A DNA stretch of 64,000 nt, taken from positions 1 to 64,000 of the forward strand of contig NZ_LHUR01000027.1 in the NCBI RefSeq assembly GCF_001263795.1, given 5' to 3'. Below the pieces are notes generated by a model. The model did no database searches. It was not told the DNA's origin and worked only from the letters and a program-made list of their open reading frames with translations. Both the position numbers and the translations under genes were made by a program. Origin of the DNA: Clostridium homopropionicum DSM 5847. Lineage in GTDB: Bacteria; Bacillota; Clostridia; Clostridiales; Clostridiaceae. Below are positions 54,850-61,614 of this stretch, piece by piece; within the stretch, counting starts at the first letter, position 1, and each line of letters starts with the position of its first letter.

Positions 54850-55962
54850 TTACATTTTTTCAAGTATTTCTTTTATTTCACTCTCATCAATAGGTATAGC
54901 ATATATGTCGTTTCCAAATTTTTGAACATCACCTATTCCCTTTTGAAATACAAATCTTATTTTGCCATCTCTAACTTTCTTATCAGTATATAATTTTTTG
55001 ATAAGATTTTCTAAATCTATATAATCTGGTATTGTAATTGGTAAGCAAGCTCTTTCTAGCAAAGTAATAACTCTATCTCTATCTTCGTCATTTATATATC
55101 CGAGTTTATTTCCTAAATTAACCTGTGCCACTATACCAATTGATAATGCTTCTCCATGAAGCAGTTTATAATCACTTACAGTTTCAATTGCTCTACCCAC
55201 AGTATGTCCTAAGTTTAAAATTTCCCTAAGGCTTTTTTCTTTTTCATCATTCATAACCACATTATACTTTATCTCACAGTTTCTTTTTGCTATATGCTCA
55301 CATGCATCAAAATTACAATTTAAAATGCTTTCTAAGTTATTCTCAATAAATTCAAAAAAAGATTTATCTGCTATACAAGCATGTTTTATGGTTTCTGCTA
55401 ATCCGCTTATAAGTTGTCTTTTAGGTAACGTCTTCCAAGCTGCAATATCTATATACACTTTAACTGGCTGATTTATTAAACCTATTAGATTAGTAGCAAG
55501 ATCTGTATCAACCGCAGTTTTCCCACCAATTGAAGCATCTGCCGCAGCTAGGTGTGTCGTTGCAAAGTTAATAAAAGGAACACCTCTTCCATATGTACCT
55601 GCTACAAAACCAGCTAAATCAGTAACTACTCCACCACCGACTGCAATAATGCAACAGTCTCTACGATATGACTTTTCTAACATACTGTCTTCAATAAATT
55701 CTTTTGTTCTTCTTGTCTTATTTTTCTCTCCTGCTGGAAACATAAACAAATCAGCTTGAAGTCCACTATTCTTTATTTGCTCATATACTTTATTTGCATA
55801 TAACTTTTCAACTTCACTATCAGTTATTATTGCAAACTTATTTATCCCTTTTACTAAGCCATTCTTTAGATCTTCTATCATTTTATTGATAAGATTAAAT
55901 CCAATTTCAACATCATAAGAATCATCAATTACTTTTTTTAATTCAACATGAAAATTACTCAT
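54850..55962 (-). CDS. aroB: 3-Dehydroquinate synthase-like sugar-phosphate cyclase
   Basis: A 370-residue NAD- and metal-dependent cyclase. It keeps CCIIAVGGGVVTDLAGFVAG (NAD loop), GLAETIKHAC (metal Glu), NLGHTVGRAIE (metal His) and LLHGEALSIG (metal His). The active-site loop reads THLAAADASIGGKTAVD where typical AroB has TTLLAQVDSSIGGKTAVN, and the C-terminal KVRDGKIRFV is normal. It could be AroB proper or a diverged cyclase. No other shikimate gene is near. The 85 bp upstream hold no terminator I can see. Confidence 0.8.
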   Translation of the reverse strand: MSNFHVELKKVIDDSYDVEIGFNLINKMIEDLKNGLVKGINKFAIITDSEVEKLYANKVYEQIKNSGLQADLFMFPAGEKNKTRRTKEFIEDSMLEKSYRRDCCIIAVGGGVVTDLAGFVAGTYGRGVPFINFATTHLAAADASIGGKTAVDTDLATNLIGLINQPVKVYIDIAAWKTLPKRQLISGLAETIKHACIADKSFFEFIENNLESILNCNFDACEHIAKRNCEIKYNVVMNDEKEKSLREILNLGHTVGRAIETVSDYKLLHGEALSIGIVAQVNLGNKLGYINDEDRDRVITLLERACLPITIPDYIDLENLIKKLYTDKKVRDGKIRFVFQKGIGDVQKFGNDIYAIPIDESEIKEILEKM

Positions 55963-56047
55963 TTTTATCTCTCATCCTTATTATAGAAATTATTTTTACC
56001 TAGTAGATTACTACAACTGCGTCACAAGAATTTACTCATGCGAGTAA

Positions 56048-56318
56048 TTAATACAATCTAATTAACCAATCTTCACCTGATTTGTTGCGCTCATACATAA
56101 ATTCACTATAAAAATCCGAATCAAAAACTTTTAATAAATCCATAAAATCACTTACTAATGTATAATCACTTAATGAGTTTCTATCAATCCATTTCATTTC
56201 TCCTTCATCAGAAGAAGTTAAAGTACCTTTAAATTTATCGGTCTTAAACAATAATACAATATATCGCTCATCTTCATCTGTCTGAAACTGTTACTATTGC
56301 TTTTTCACACTTATCCAC
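56048..56318 (-). pseudogene. Nudix hydrolase remnant lacking the Nudix box
   Basis: A GTG at 56318 with AAGGAG upstream starts MDKCEKAIVTVSDR and stops. The next frame continues QTDEDERYIVLLFKTDKF, then DEGEMKWIDRNSLSDYTLVS to the end, the C-terminal half of an 8-oxo-dGTP-phosphatase-like Nudix protein. The middle part with the GX5EX7RE box is deleted. It cannot be a working hydrolase. Confidence 0.75.
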
Positions 56319-56321
56319 TTT

Positions 56322-56450
56322 TTATCTCCTTACTAAAGCAAATTCAATAATTCTTTTAAAATTAGCTGCAATAAACCAACGTCCTGTTCTTGGAACATTA
56401 AGAGTACGCCCAGAATCAAATAAAATGCCTTTAACATTATCCATATTCAT
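56322..56450 (-). pseudogene. HAD hydrolase N-terminal fragment
   Basis: GGGGG lies eight bases before an ATG at 56450 that starts MNMDNVKGILFDSGRTLNVP, the motif-I region of a HAD-family hydrolase. It ends after 42 codons (TGRWFIAANFKRIIEF). The remaining about 180 residues of a typical member are missing. It abuts the Nudix remnant by three bases. Confidence 0.75.
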
Positions 56451-56488
56451 ATAAATTACCCCCTAGTTTTAAGAATGCTTAATACCCC

Positions 56489-57103
56489 TTAATCTGAAAT
56501 TTTATATATTATATCATCACTCTTCATAGGATTATATTTTTTAATATAATAATCCTCAGCAGGAAAATATCTTCGTTCATATTTATCAATTATTTCTTCC
56601 GCATCACCTATATATGTGTCTCTAATCAATATCCTTTTTAATCTTTCCTTCCTGGGAATATCAATAAAAATTGTATAATCCAAGAATTTTTCCAACTCTT
56701 TTCTTTGCAAAAAAATTCCTTCTAAAATTACAATATAGGGTGCTTTAGCTATTATAGAAATATTTTTATATTCATCAATTTGTTTATTATATATTTCTAT
56801 ATTTTTATTTATATCCTGATTAGTCTTGGCAGGAATTAGAATTTCATTTGTTAAATAGTCGTACCTCCATTGTAAATTATAAAAACAAAGCCATTCCTCT
56901 TTTGAATTATCATAACGTACATTCCTTTTATGTATAAAGTCGTCTATATGTAATGTTATAGTATTTAATCCTAATTTTTCAAGTTGACATTGTAAACTAT
57001 GAACCAAGGTTGATTTTCCTGCACCAGTTCCCCCATCTATCCCAACAACATAATTTTTATTATGATACACATTTTTCTGTATTTCAGCTAATATACTGTC
57101 CAT
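56489..57103 (-). CDS. Uridine kinase-like P-loop kinase
   Basis: A 204-residue P-loop NTPase with Walker A VVGIDGGTGAGKST and LHIDDFIHKRN, and TIFIDIPRKERLKRILIRD near the end. It resembles uridine/phosphoribulokinase-family kinases of unsettled substrate. Single gene. Confidence 0.8.
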   Translation of the reverse strand: MDSILAEIQKNVYHNKNYVVGIDGGTGAGKSTLVHSLQCQLEKLGLNTITLHIDDFIHKRNVRYDNSKEEWLCFYNLQWRYDYLTNEILIPAKTNQDINKNIEIYNKQIDEYKNISIIAKAPYIVILEGIFLQRKELEKFLDYTIFIDIPRKERLKRILIRDTYIGDAEEIIDKYERRYFPAEDYYIKKYNPMKSDDIIYKISD

Positions 57104-57178
57104 ATGAATATATCCTTTTCTTTTCTTTAAAATACATTCTGTAAATTGTATATATTTCTATTCCTTCATCTCCATTGA

Positions 57179-57571
57179 CTAAACATCAATTTTAAAACCT
57201 AAATTAACTTCACTGGCTGGTTTCCCACCCCATATACCCCAATTGTCTAAAGATGGCTCATGAATTACAATTGTTATATCTGTCCCTTTTATGCCTGGTT
57301 CTTTTTCTAAATTATCTACAATTGTAGCATATAAACGCTTTTTAGCCTCTAAACTTCTTCCTTTAAAAGCAGTTATTTCAATCAAAGTAAACTGTTCTGT
57401 TTTGGTAGGAGCAATTTCAAAATTCTCTTTCTCCAATTCATATAATCTTTGCATTCTATCATAATCTGGAATTTTAAAAGCTTCCACTAATGCTGAGTGA
57501 ATACCATCCAGAACCGCCTTCTTGTACTCCGCACTTTTCCCTTTAATAATTTCTACTTTAACTAATGGCAT
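57179..57571 (-). CDS. Tautomerase-superfamily protein
   Basis: A 130-residue tautomerase. The N-terminal Pro is in MPLVKVEIIKGKSAEYKKAV, as in 4-oxalocrotonate tautomerase-like enzymes, in the longer single-chain two-motif form (a second module near TEQFTLIEITAFKGRSLEAKK). Substrate unknown. A GGGGG-like site precedes the ATG. Confidence 0.85.
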   Translation of the reverse strand: MPLVKVEIIKGKSAEYKKAVLDGIHSALVEAFKIPDYDRMQRLYELEKENFEIAPTKTEQFTLIEITAFKGRSLEAKKRLYATIVDNLEKEPGIKGTDITIVIHEPSLDNWGIWGGKPASEVNLGFKIDV

Positions 57572-57621
57572 ATAATTAAATCCCCCTTACATTTCAAATT
57601 AACTTATAATTTAAATAAATA

Positions 57622-57972
57622 TTAACCAACTGAATTCTCAAAATACATTATCCAAATCCAAATAAATACAATAAAGTAAAATGCCATTTTTTGAATTTTT
57701 CCCCATATACCTTTTAATCTTATAGAAAATAAAAGTCCTAATATAAATGATATAAATAAAAATACATAAAAATATTTATGTGTACTAAATAACTGTTCTC
57801 GAACTTGCCAATATAATACCATATACCATGATGCTGTTGGAAAATTAAATGGTATCCATCGAATACTCATTAATGTTAATAAAATAAAACTTACTATTGT
57901 AATACATATTAATTTTTTTATATGTACTCTCTCATGCATATTAGAATTCCCTTTCAAAATATATTGCAGCAT
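57622..57972 (-). CDS. Small membrane protein
   Basis: A 116-residue protein with about three helices (KLICITIVSFILLTLM, YFYVFLFISFILGLLF, KMAFYFIVFIWIWIMYF). The ATG of MHERVHIKKLIC is the better supported start by GGG nine bases upstream; the frame also opens eleven codons earlier with AAGGA. I do not recognise the family. Confidence 0.6.
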   Translation of the reverse strand: MLQYILKGNSNMHERVHIKKLICITIVSFILLTLMSIRWIPFNFPTASWYMVLYWQVREQLFSTHKYFYVFLFISFILGLLFSIRLKGIWGKIQKMAFYFIVFIWIWIMYFENSVG

Positions 57973-57985
57973 TAAATTAATTTCC

Positions 57986-58432
57986 TTAAAGATTTTTGAT
58001 AAAGCCTGTTTTTAATCCTTTAATAAATCCTACCTGTTCATAAAATCTTAGTGTTTCATCTTTTTTTGACCCAGTTAAAAGCATAACCTTATAACAATCA
58101 TTGGCTTTTGCAATTTCTAGCGCCATATTTAATGTTTTTGTTGCGTATCCCTTTTTTCGATAATTTAGATCAGTAATAACATTTTCTATTAATCCATACG
58201 CCCGTAAATTACGAGTGAGATTTTTTATAATAGATAAATTACATGAAGAAATTATTTTACTGTCTACTTCGATAACAATATAATATTGATTTGGATCGTT
58301 ATATATTGAATCCCAAACGCTTTTTAATTCCTTATTATCCTGTACGTCTGGATCTTCAGGATGTAATTGCTTATATAAGCATAACAATTGGTCTAGTTCA
58401 TCATACTTTATCAACCTTGCTACTTCTGACAT
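57986..58432 (-). CDS. GNAT-family N-acetyltransferase
   Basis: A 148-residue GNAT: VARLIKYDELDQLLCLYKQL, acetyl-CoA loop NYRKKGYATKTLNMAL and DETLRFYEQVGFIKGLKTGF. N-terminal and middle parts resemble aminoglycoside or amino-acid acetyltransferases only in fold. GGAGG precedes the start. Confidence 0.83.
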   Translation of the reverse strand: MSEVARLIKYDELDQLLCLYKQLHPEDPDVQDNKELKSVWDSIYNDPNQYYIVIEVDSKIISSCNLSIIKNLTRNLRAYGLIENVITDLNYRKKGYATKTLNMALEIAKANDCYKVMLLTGSKKDETLRFYEQVGFIKGLKTGFIKNL

Positions 58433-58586
58433 TATAAGCCCTCCTTTTTCATTTGGATATTAACTTTTCAATTTCTATGAATTACTTGATTTAAAAGCAT
58501 TTTATAAAACTTTGTTAGGAATTGCAGCTAACATTTCGAATTTCCAATCCTAGAAGCTTAGACAGCTGTTGACTTGCTTTATATAT

Positions 58587-59396
58587 TTAGATTTCCTCTA
58601 TAATTGAGCTGCCCTTAGAAATATCACCATTTGTCCACTCCCACTCTTCAAACAATTTAATTCGTCCATCATTCAAAATTTCTGGCGTGGAATTACATTT
58701 ACCGGTTCGAATTTGTTTTCCCGTGTTTATATGTTGGTAACAAAAATCAAGCTTACCGTCTATATCTGAAGTTCCTATTAAATATCCTTTAACTATTTCT
58801 CCACCAAAATACTCTGCCCATATAATATTATCTTGTTGATTATATTTAAATATAGTTTTATTTGAAACTTCGCCATTATCGCTATTTGAAATTGAAGTGA
58901 ATATACGATTATTGTAATCAATTAAAAAATTTGAGTTTTTAACTGCTTTTAACATTTGATTATAGCAAAGTACATGTCCTTTCGGTGTAACAACTTTATT
59001 ATATTTTACAGATGTATATCCTCTTTTTTCATATAAACTATAGCCAGGCAGTGAAGCATCTAGAATAATCGTATCATAGCCTTCATTTTCTGCATTATGC
59101 TCAAGTTCCTTTAATAACACTGATCCATATCCTCTCCCTTGGAACTCAGGAAGAATAAACATTCTCTTAATTTCATTTTTAAAAATTGAACCTGTTCCAA
59201 TAATTCTTCCCTGAAGCTCAATAAGTAATATGTATTCTACAGCTAAAGCATTTTTAATATTATCAATAGAATGATGATTAAGAAAAAATTGCACTACATC
59301 TATTGGATAATAAAGTGGATAAATCTTAGTTATTGTTGTATGAACAATTTCATGTACTGTATTAAAGTCCTTTAAAGTTGCTTCAATAATTTTCAT
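58587..59396 (-). CDS. GNAT fused to an N-acetylglutamate-synthase-like domain
   Basis: A 269-residue fusion. Residues 1-150 are a GNAT (MKIIEATLKDFNTVHEI, FQGRGYGSVLLKELEH, GYSLYEKRGYTSVKYNKV). Residues about 155-269 (IDYNNRIFTSISNSDNGEVS, IIWAEYFGGEIVKGYLIGTS, DGRIKLFEEWEWTNGDISKG) are a small beta-rich domain often found as a separate protein annotated as n-acetylglutamate synthase. The linkage suggests that the second domain binds a ligand or regulates the enzyme. Substrate unknown. Confidence 0.75.
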   Translation of the reverse strand: MKIIEATLKDFNTVHEIVHTTITKIYPLYYPIDVVQFFLNHHSIDNIKNALAVEYILLIELQGRIIGTGSIFKNEIKRMFILPEFQGRGYGSVLLKELEHNAENEGYDTIILDASLPGYSLYEKRGYTSVKYNKVVTPKGHVLCYNQMLKAVKNSNFLIDYNNRIFTSISNSDNGEVSNKTIFKYNQQDNIIWAEYFGGEIVKGYLIGTSDIDGKLDFCYQHINTGKQIRTGKCNSTPEILNDGRIKLFEEWEWTNGDISKGSSIIEEI

Positions 59397-59420
59397 GTTT
59401 TAATCATTCCTTTTTATAAC

Positions 59421-59670
59421 CTATTTTATATGTTCAAGTAAATCCTTTAAAGCATCAGTCCTTAAATATGAATATTCTTTTCCTATTAGGCTGTCTGTAT
59501 AGTTTATTGCTATTGATTTACCACATTTACTGAAAACACTTACATCCGAATAATAATCTTTCTATAACTGTTAGAACTAATAGCCTGTCGTGACACAACT
59601 GTTCTATTTTATGAGTTTTCCCTAGAGGCTTTCTATTTTTATCATATAAATTAGATAATCTATTATTCAT
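59421..59670 (-). pseudogene. Degenerate coding remnant between GNAT and rsr
   Basis: From an ATG at 59670 the strand reads NRLSNLYDKNRKPLGKTH and onward, similar to the opening of IPP-isomerase/Nudix proteins, and stops after 46 codons. Another frame gives GKSIAINYTDSLIGKEYSYL and LRTDALKDLLEHIK to a stop at 59421. No strong ribosome site is present. I read it as one or two decayed genes; the identity is unsure. Confidence 0.4.
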
Positions 59671-59718
59671 CCTTCTATAAATCGATTATAAATCATAATA
59701 TTACACATTTTCAAATAT

Positions 59719-59745
59719 AAAAAGCCATCAATTAAAACTGATGAC
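59719..59745 (-). terminator. Terminator after rsr
   Basis: GTCATCA (59745-59739) pairs with TGATGGC (59730-59724), followed on the minus strand by TTTTT. It lies 12 bp after the rsr stop. Confidence 0.75.
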
Positions 59746-59756
59746 CATTAAATGTG

Positions 59757-61205
59757 TTAAGATATAAAGTTCTCACTAAAATAGTAATTCTCAATCTTGC
59801 TTACTAAATTGTCTCTTCCTTGCTCTACTTTATTGATAAAATCTAGCGTTTTTTCGCTCCAACCGGCTATTAAGTTAACCTTGTTTCCAGAGAACTGTTG
59901 CGTTCCATAGCCTTGCATATCTATAGCATGAATCCATACCTCTGGATTAATCTTACGCCTGTACTCATCTACATACTTTTGGCATACTACTCTATAGCCA
60001 CGATTTATTTCATTGTCTGATAGAATTATAATTCTGTCTACAAAAATCTTATTACGTAGTAAGTACCTTATTGACAAAGAAATATCTGTGCCACCACCTT
60101 GTACCCTTATAGAATTAGCATTGGCTATTATTCCATTTGAAGTTGATAAATTGCTCATATAAATGTTAGTATCAAATGTAGTTGTTATAGTTTCCTCACA
60201 TATATAATTAGCCAGTGCCATCATTAGAACAGCTATTTCAGCGCAGGTCATATTACTTTTCTTGCTTATAGGACAATTCATTGAACCAGATACATCTGCA
60301 GAGATTAGAGTCTTACCTAAAAGCTTTTCAATATTTGCTGTAGAATGCTTTATGGCTGTTTCTAAAGTATCGAAAATCCTTGAAGTACCTATTCCTTCTC
60401 TCATTAACATCTTGTAGGCTGAATAATATCTAAATGGAAGTAGCTTGCTCTTTTCAACGTTATGCTTTTCTGCTAAAAACTCATATACCTTATTTATATT
60501 TGATACATTAGCCTTTATTATATTTCTCAAATTGCGCAGCATAGCCATATATCCCAGGTTCTTGTTTTCAATAAGTTCTTCCCAAACTTCCTTAGAATTC
60601 CCTCTTGCTGAAAGCTGAGTTTCCCATGTAATTGGAGTTTCCAGTTTACCTTCAAGTAATCTTTTATACATATCATTCTGTTTCTCATCTTTTGCCTTAG
60701 GATGCACTATGCACATTATATCCTTAATCTTAACCGAACCATCTCGGTTGTATTTAGCTAATTGATATTCATCAAATGTAGATAGTCTATCAGAAAGCCC
60801 CTTCTTCATAGAATTTGGTATTGGCTTACCATAAGTATTAATGTAATATGACAGTATTTCAGTCATATCATCTACTCTTTCAATACTTTTGTTCATGGCT
60901 CTTCTAACATAAGCTTTTCCAGACTGAAATCTTGCAAGCTCTCCAATTAGTACATGAGATATGCTCCTTAAATGCATTTCTTTCCTTGCATATATACAGA
61001 GGTTTGCTACAAATCTTGGATCTTCCTTTATAACTTCCCTAACAGTTTGAACCAAGGTCTCTGAATTATCTCCGTAAAATTTATCTTCATTAAACAAACT
61101 AGTTAACACCTGTGTAACCAATTTTTCTTTACTTTTCATTTCATAAGCCTCATGACCTGATATATTCAAAGTTTTCTCTGTTCTTATCCAATTAAATTTT
61201 GACAT
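59757..61205 (-). CDS. rsr: Ro60/Rsr TROVE-domain RNA-binding protein
   Basis: A 482-residue Ro 60-kDa homologue. Residues 1-295 are the HEAT-like ring of TROVE (LVQTVREVIKEDPRFVANLC, YARKEMHLRSISHVLIGELA, YMAMLRNLRNIIKANV). Residues 298-482 are a von Willebrand A domain with MIDAS DVSGSM (304-309) and VQGGGTDISLSI. Bacterial Rsr binds Y RNA and helps PNPase degrade or process structured RNA. AGGAGGTG precedes the ATG. It lies directly downstream of two structured RNA genes, with WYL-RtcB beyond them, the classic RNA repair neighbourhood. Confidence 0.93.
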   Translation of the reverse strand: MSKFNWIRTEKTLNISGHEAYEMKSKEKLVTQVLTSLFNEDKFYGDNSETLVQTVREVIKEDPRFVANLCIYARKEMHLRSISHVLIGELARFQSGKAYVRRAMNKSIERVDDMTEILSYYINTYGKPIPNSMKKGLSDRLSTFDEYQLAKYNRDGSVKIKDIMCIVHPKAKDEKQNDMYKRLLEGKLETPITWETQLSARGNSKEVWEELIENKNLGYMAMLRNLRNIIKANVSNINKVYEFLAEKHNVEKSKLLPFRYYSAYKMLMREGIGTSRIFDTLETAIKHSTANIEKLLGKTLISADVSGSMNCPISKKSNMTCAEIAVLMMALANYICEETITTTFDTNIYMSNLSTSNGIIANANSIRVQGGGTDISLSIRYLLRNKIFVDRIIILSDNEINRGYRVVCQKYVDEYRRKINPEVWIHAIDMQGYGTQQFSGNKVNLIAGWSEKTLDFINKVEQGRDNLVSKIENYYFSENFIS

Positions 61206-61253
61206 TGTAACACCTCCTAGTATAATTACTTAAGCTTCATTTTTTAAATTTTC

Positions 61254-61344
61254 GCTCGGGAGAAAATTGGACGTGTATTTGCAGATTCGAACTGCGGATC
61301 AAAAATCCCTACCAAGAAGTAACACTTTCCTTCACTACCCGAGC
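61254..61344 (-). ncRNA. Second structured RNA with a tRNA-like T-arm (Y RNA-like)
   Basis: A 91-nt segment closed by a perfect 7-bp stem, GCTCGGG (61344-61338) with CCCGAGC (61260-61254). Inside is GCAG-TTCGAAT-CTGC (61295-61281), with the canonical seven-base T-loop TTCGAAT. Upstream is TTGGTAGGG, which resembles a D-loop, and GGAT-TTTTG-ATCC. A long spacer separates the T-arm from the closing stem, so this is not a working tRNA, and no CCA follows. It lies 20 nt after the first RNA and 49 bp before rsr. It may be a second Y RNA (YrlB-like). Confidence 0.55.
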
Positions 61345-61361
61345 TTTTATTTTAGAAACTT

Positions 61362-61497
61362 TGAGGGAGAAAAGCTATTCAAGTATTATGTGCTCTACCA
61401 ACTGAGCTATTTACTCACTAAGTGAGTGAAACCGGAATCGAACCGGTGGCACCATCGACCCAAACGAAGTAACTCAAATATGCACTGCCCTTGTTTC
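61362..61497 (-). ncRNA. Y RNA (YrlA-like) with circularly permuted tRNA-like module
   Basis: Read 5' to 3' on the minus strand, the parts are: a 5' strand with TATTTGAGT (61480-61472); a T-arm ACCGG-TTCGATT-CCGGT (61447-61431); an acceptor-like hairpin ACTCAC-TTA-GTGAGT (61427-61413); a D-arm GCTC-AGTTGGTA-GAGC (61407-61392); and a 3' strand ACTTGAATA (61384-61376) that pairs with the 5' strand over nine positions, two of them G-U. The T-arm precedes the D-arm, so the tRNA order is permuted and a Y stem takes the anticodon-arm place. This is the known plan of bacterial YrlA RNAs, and rsr lies directly downstream. The exact ends are estimated. Confidence 0.75.
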
Positions 61498-61506
61498 TAT
61501 GCTATT

Positions 61507-61512
61507 ATTATA
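61507..61512 (-). promoter_or_regulatory. -10 box of the Y RNA/rsr unit
   Basis: TATAAT on the minus strand (61512-61507) places a start near 61500, about 20 nt before the Y stem. A good -35 is not visible; TGTAAC is at the right distance but weak. Confidence 0.45.
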
Positions 61513-61570
61513 ATCTCTTTAGATAACTAGTTACAGACAAAAAACTTGCAATAATTTACTTAAATTGAAT

Positions 61571-61607
61571 AAAAAAATAAAGGAGCCAAATTACCCTTTG
61601 ACTCCTT
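61571..61607 (-). terminator. Terminator between wyl-rtcB and the Y RNA
   Basis: AAGGAGTCAAA (61607-61597) pairs with TTTGGCTCCTT (61590-61580) with one mismatch, followed on the minus strand by TATTTTTTT. It makes the Y RNA/rsr unit independent of the RtcB operon. Confidence 0.85.
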
Positions 61608-61614
61608 ATACTTC

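Noticed and set aside
38853-59396. A chromosomal integron-like cassette array
   Set aside because: Genes are co-directional and small, but no integrase and no repeated attC-like palindromes at the gene junctions were found. Only one 36-bp repeat pair was seen.
61381-61450. An ordinary tRNA gene at the T-arm/D-arm motifs
   Set aside because: On the minus strand the T-arm comes before the D-arm, there is no anticodon arm between them and no acceptor stem around them. The order only fits a permuted Y RNA-type module.
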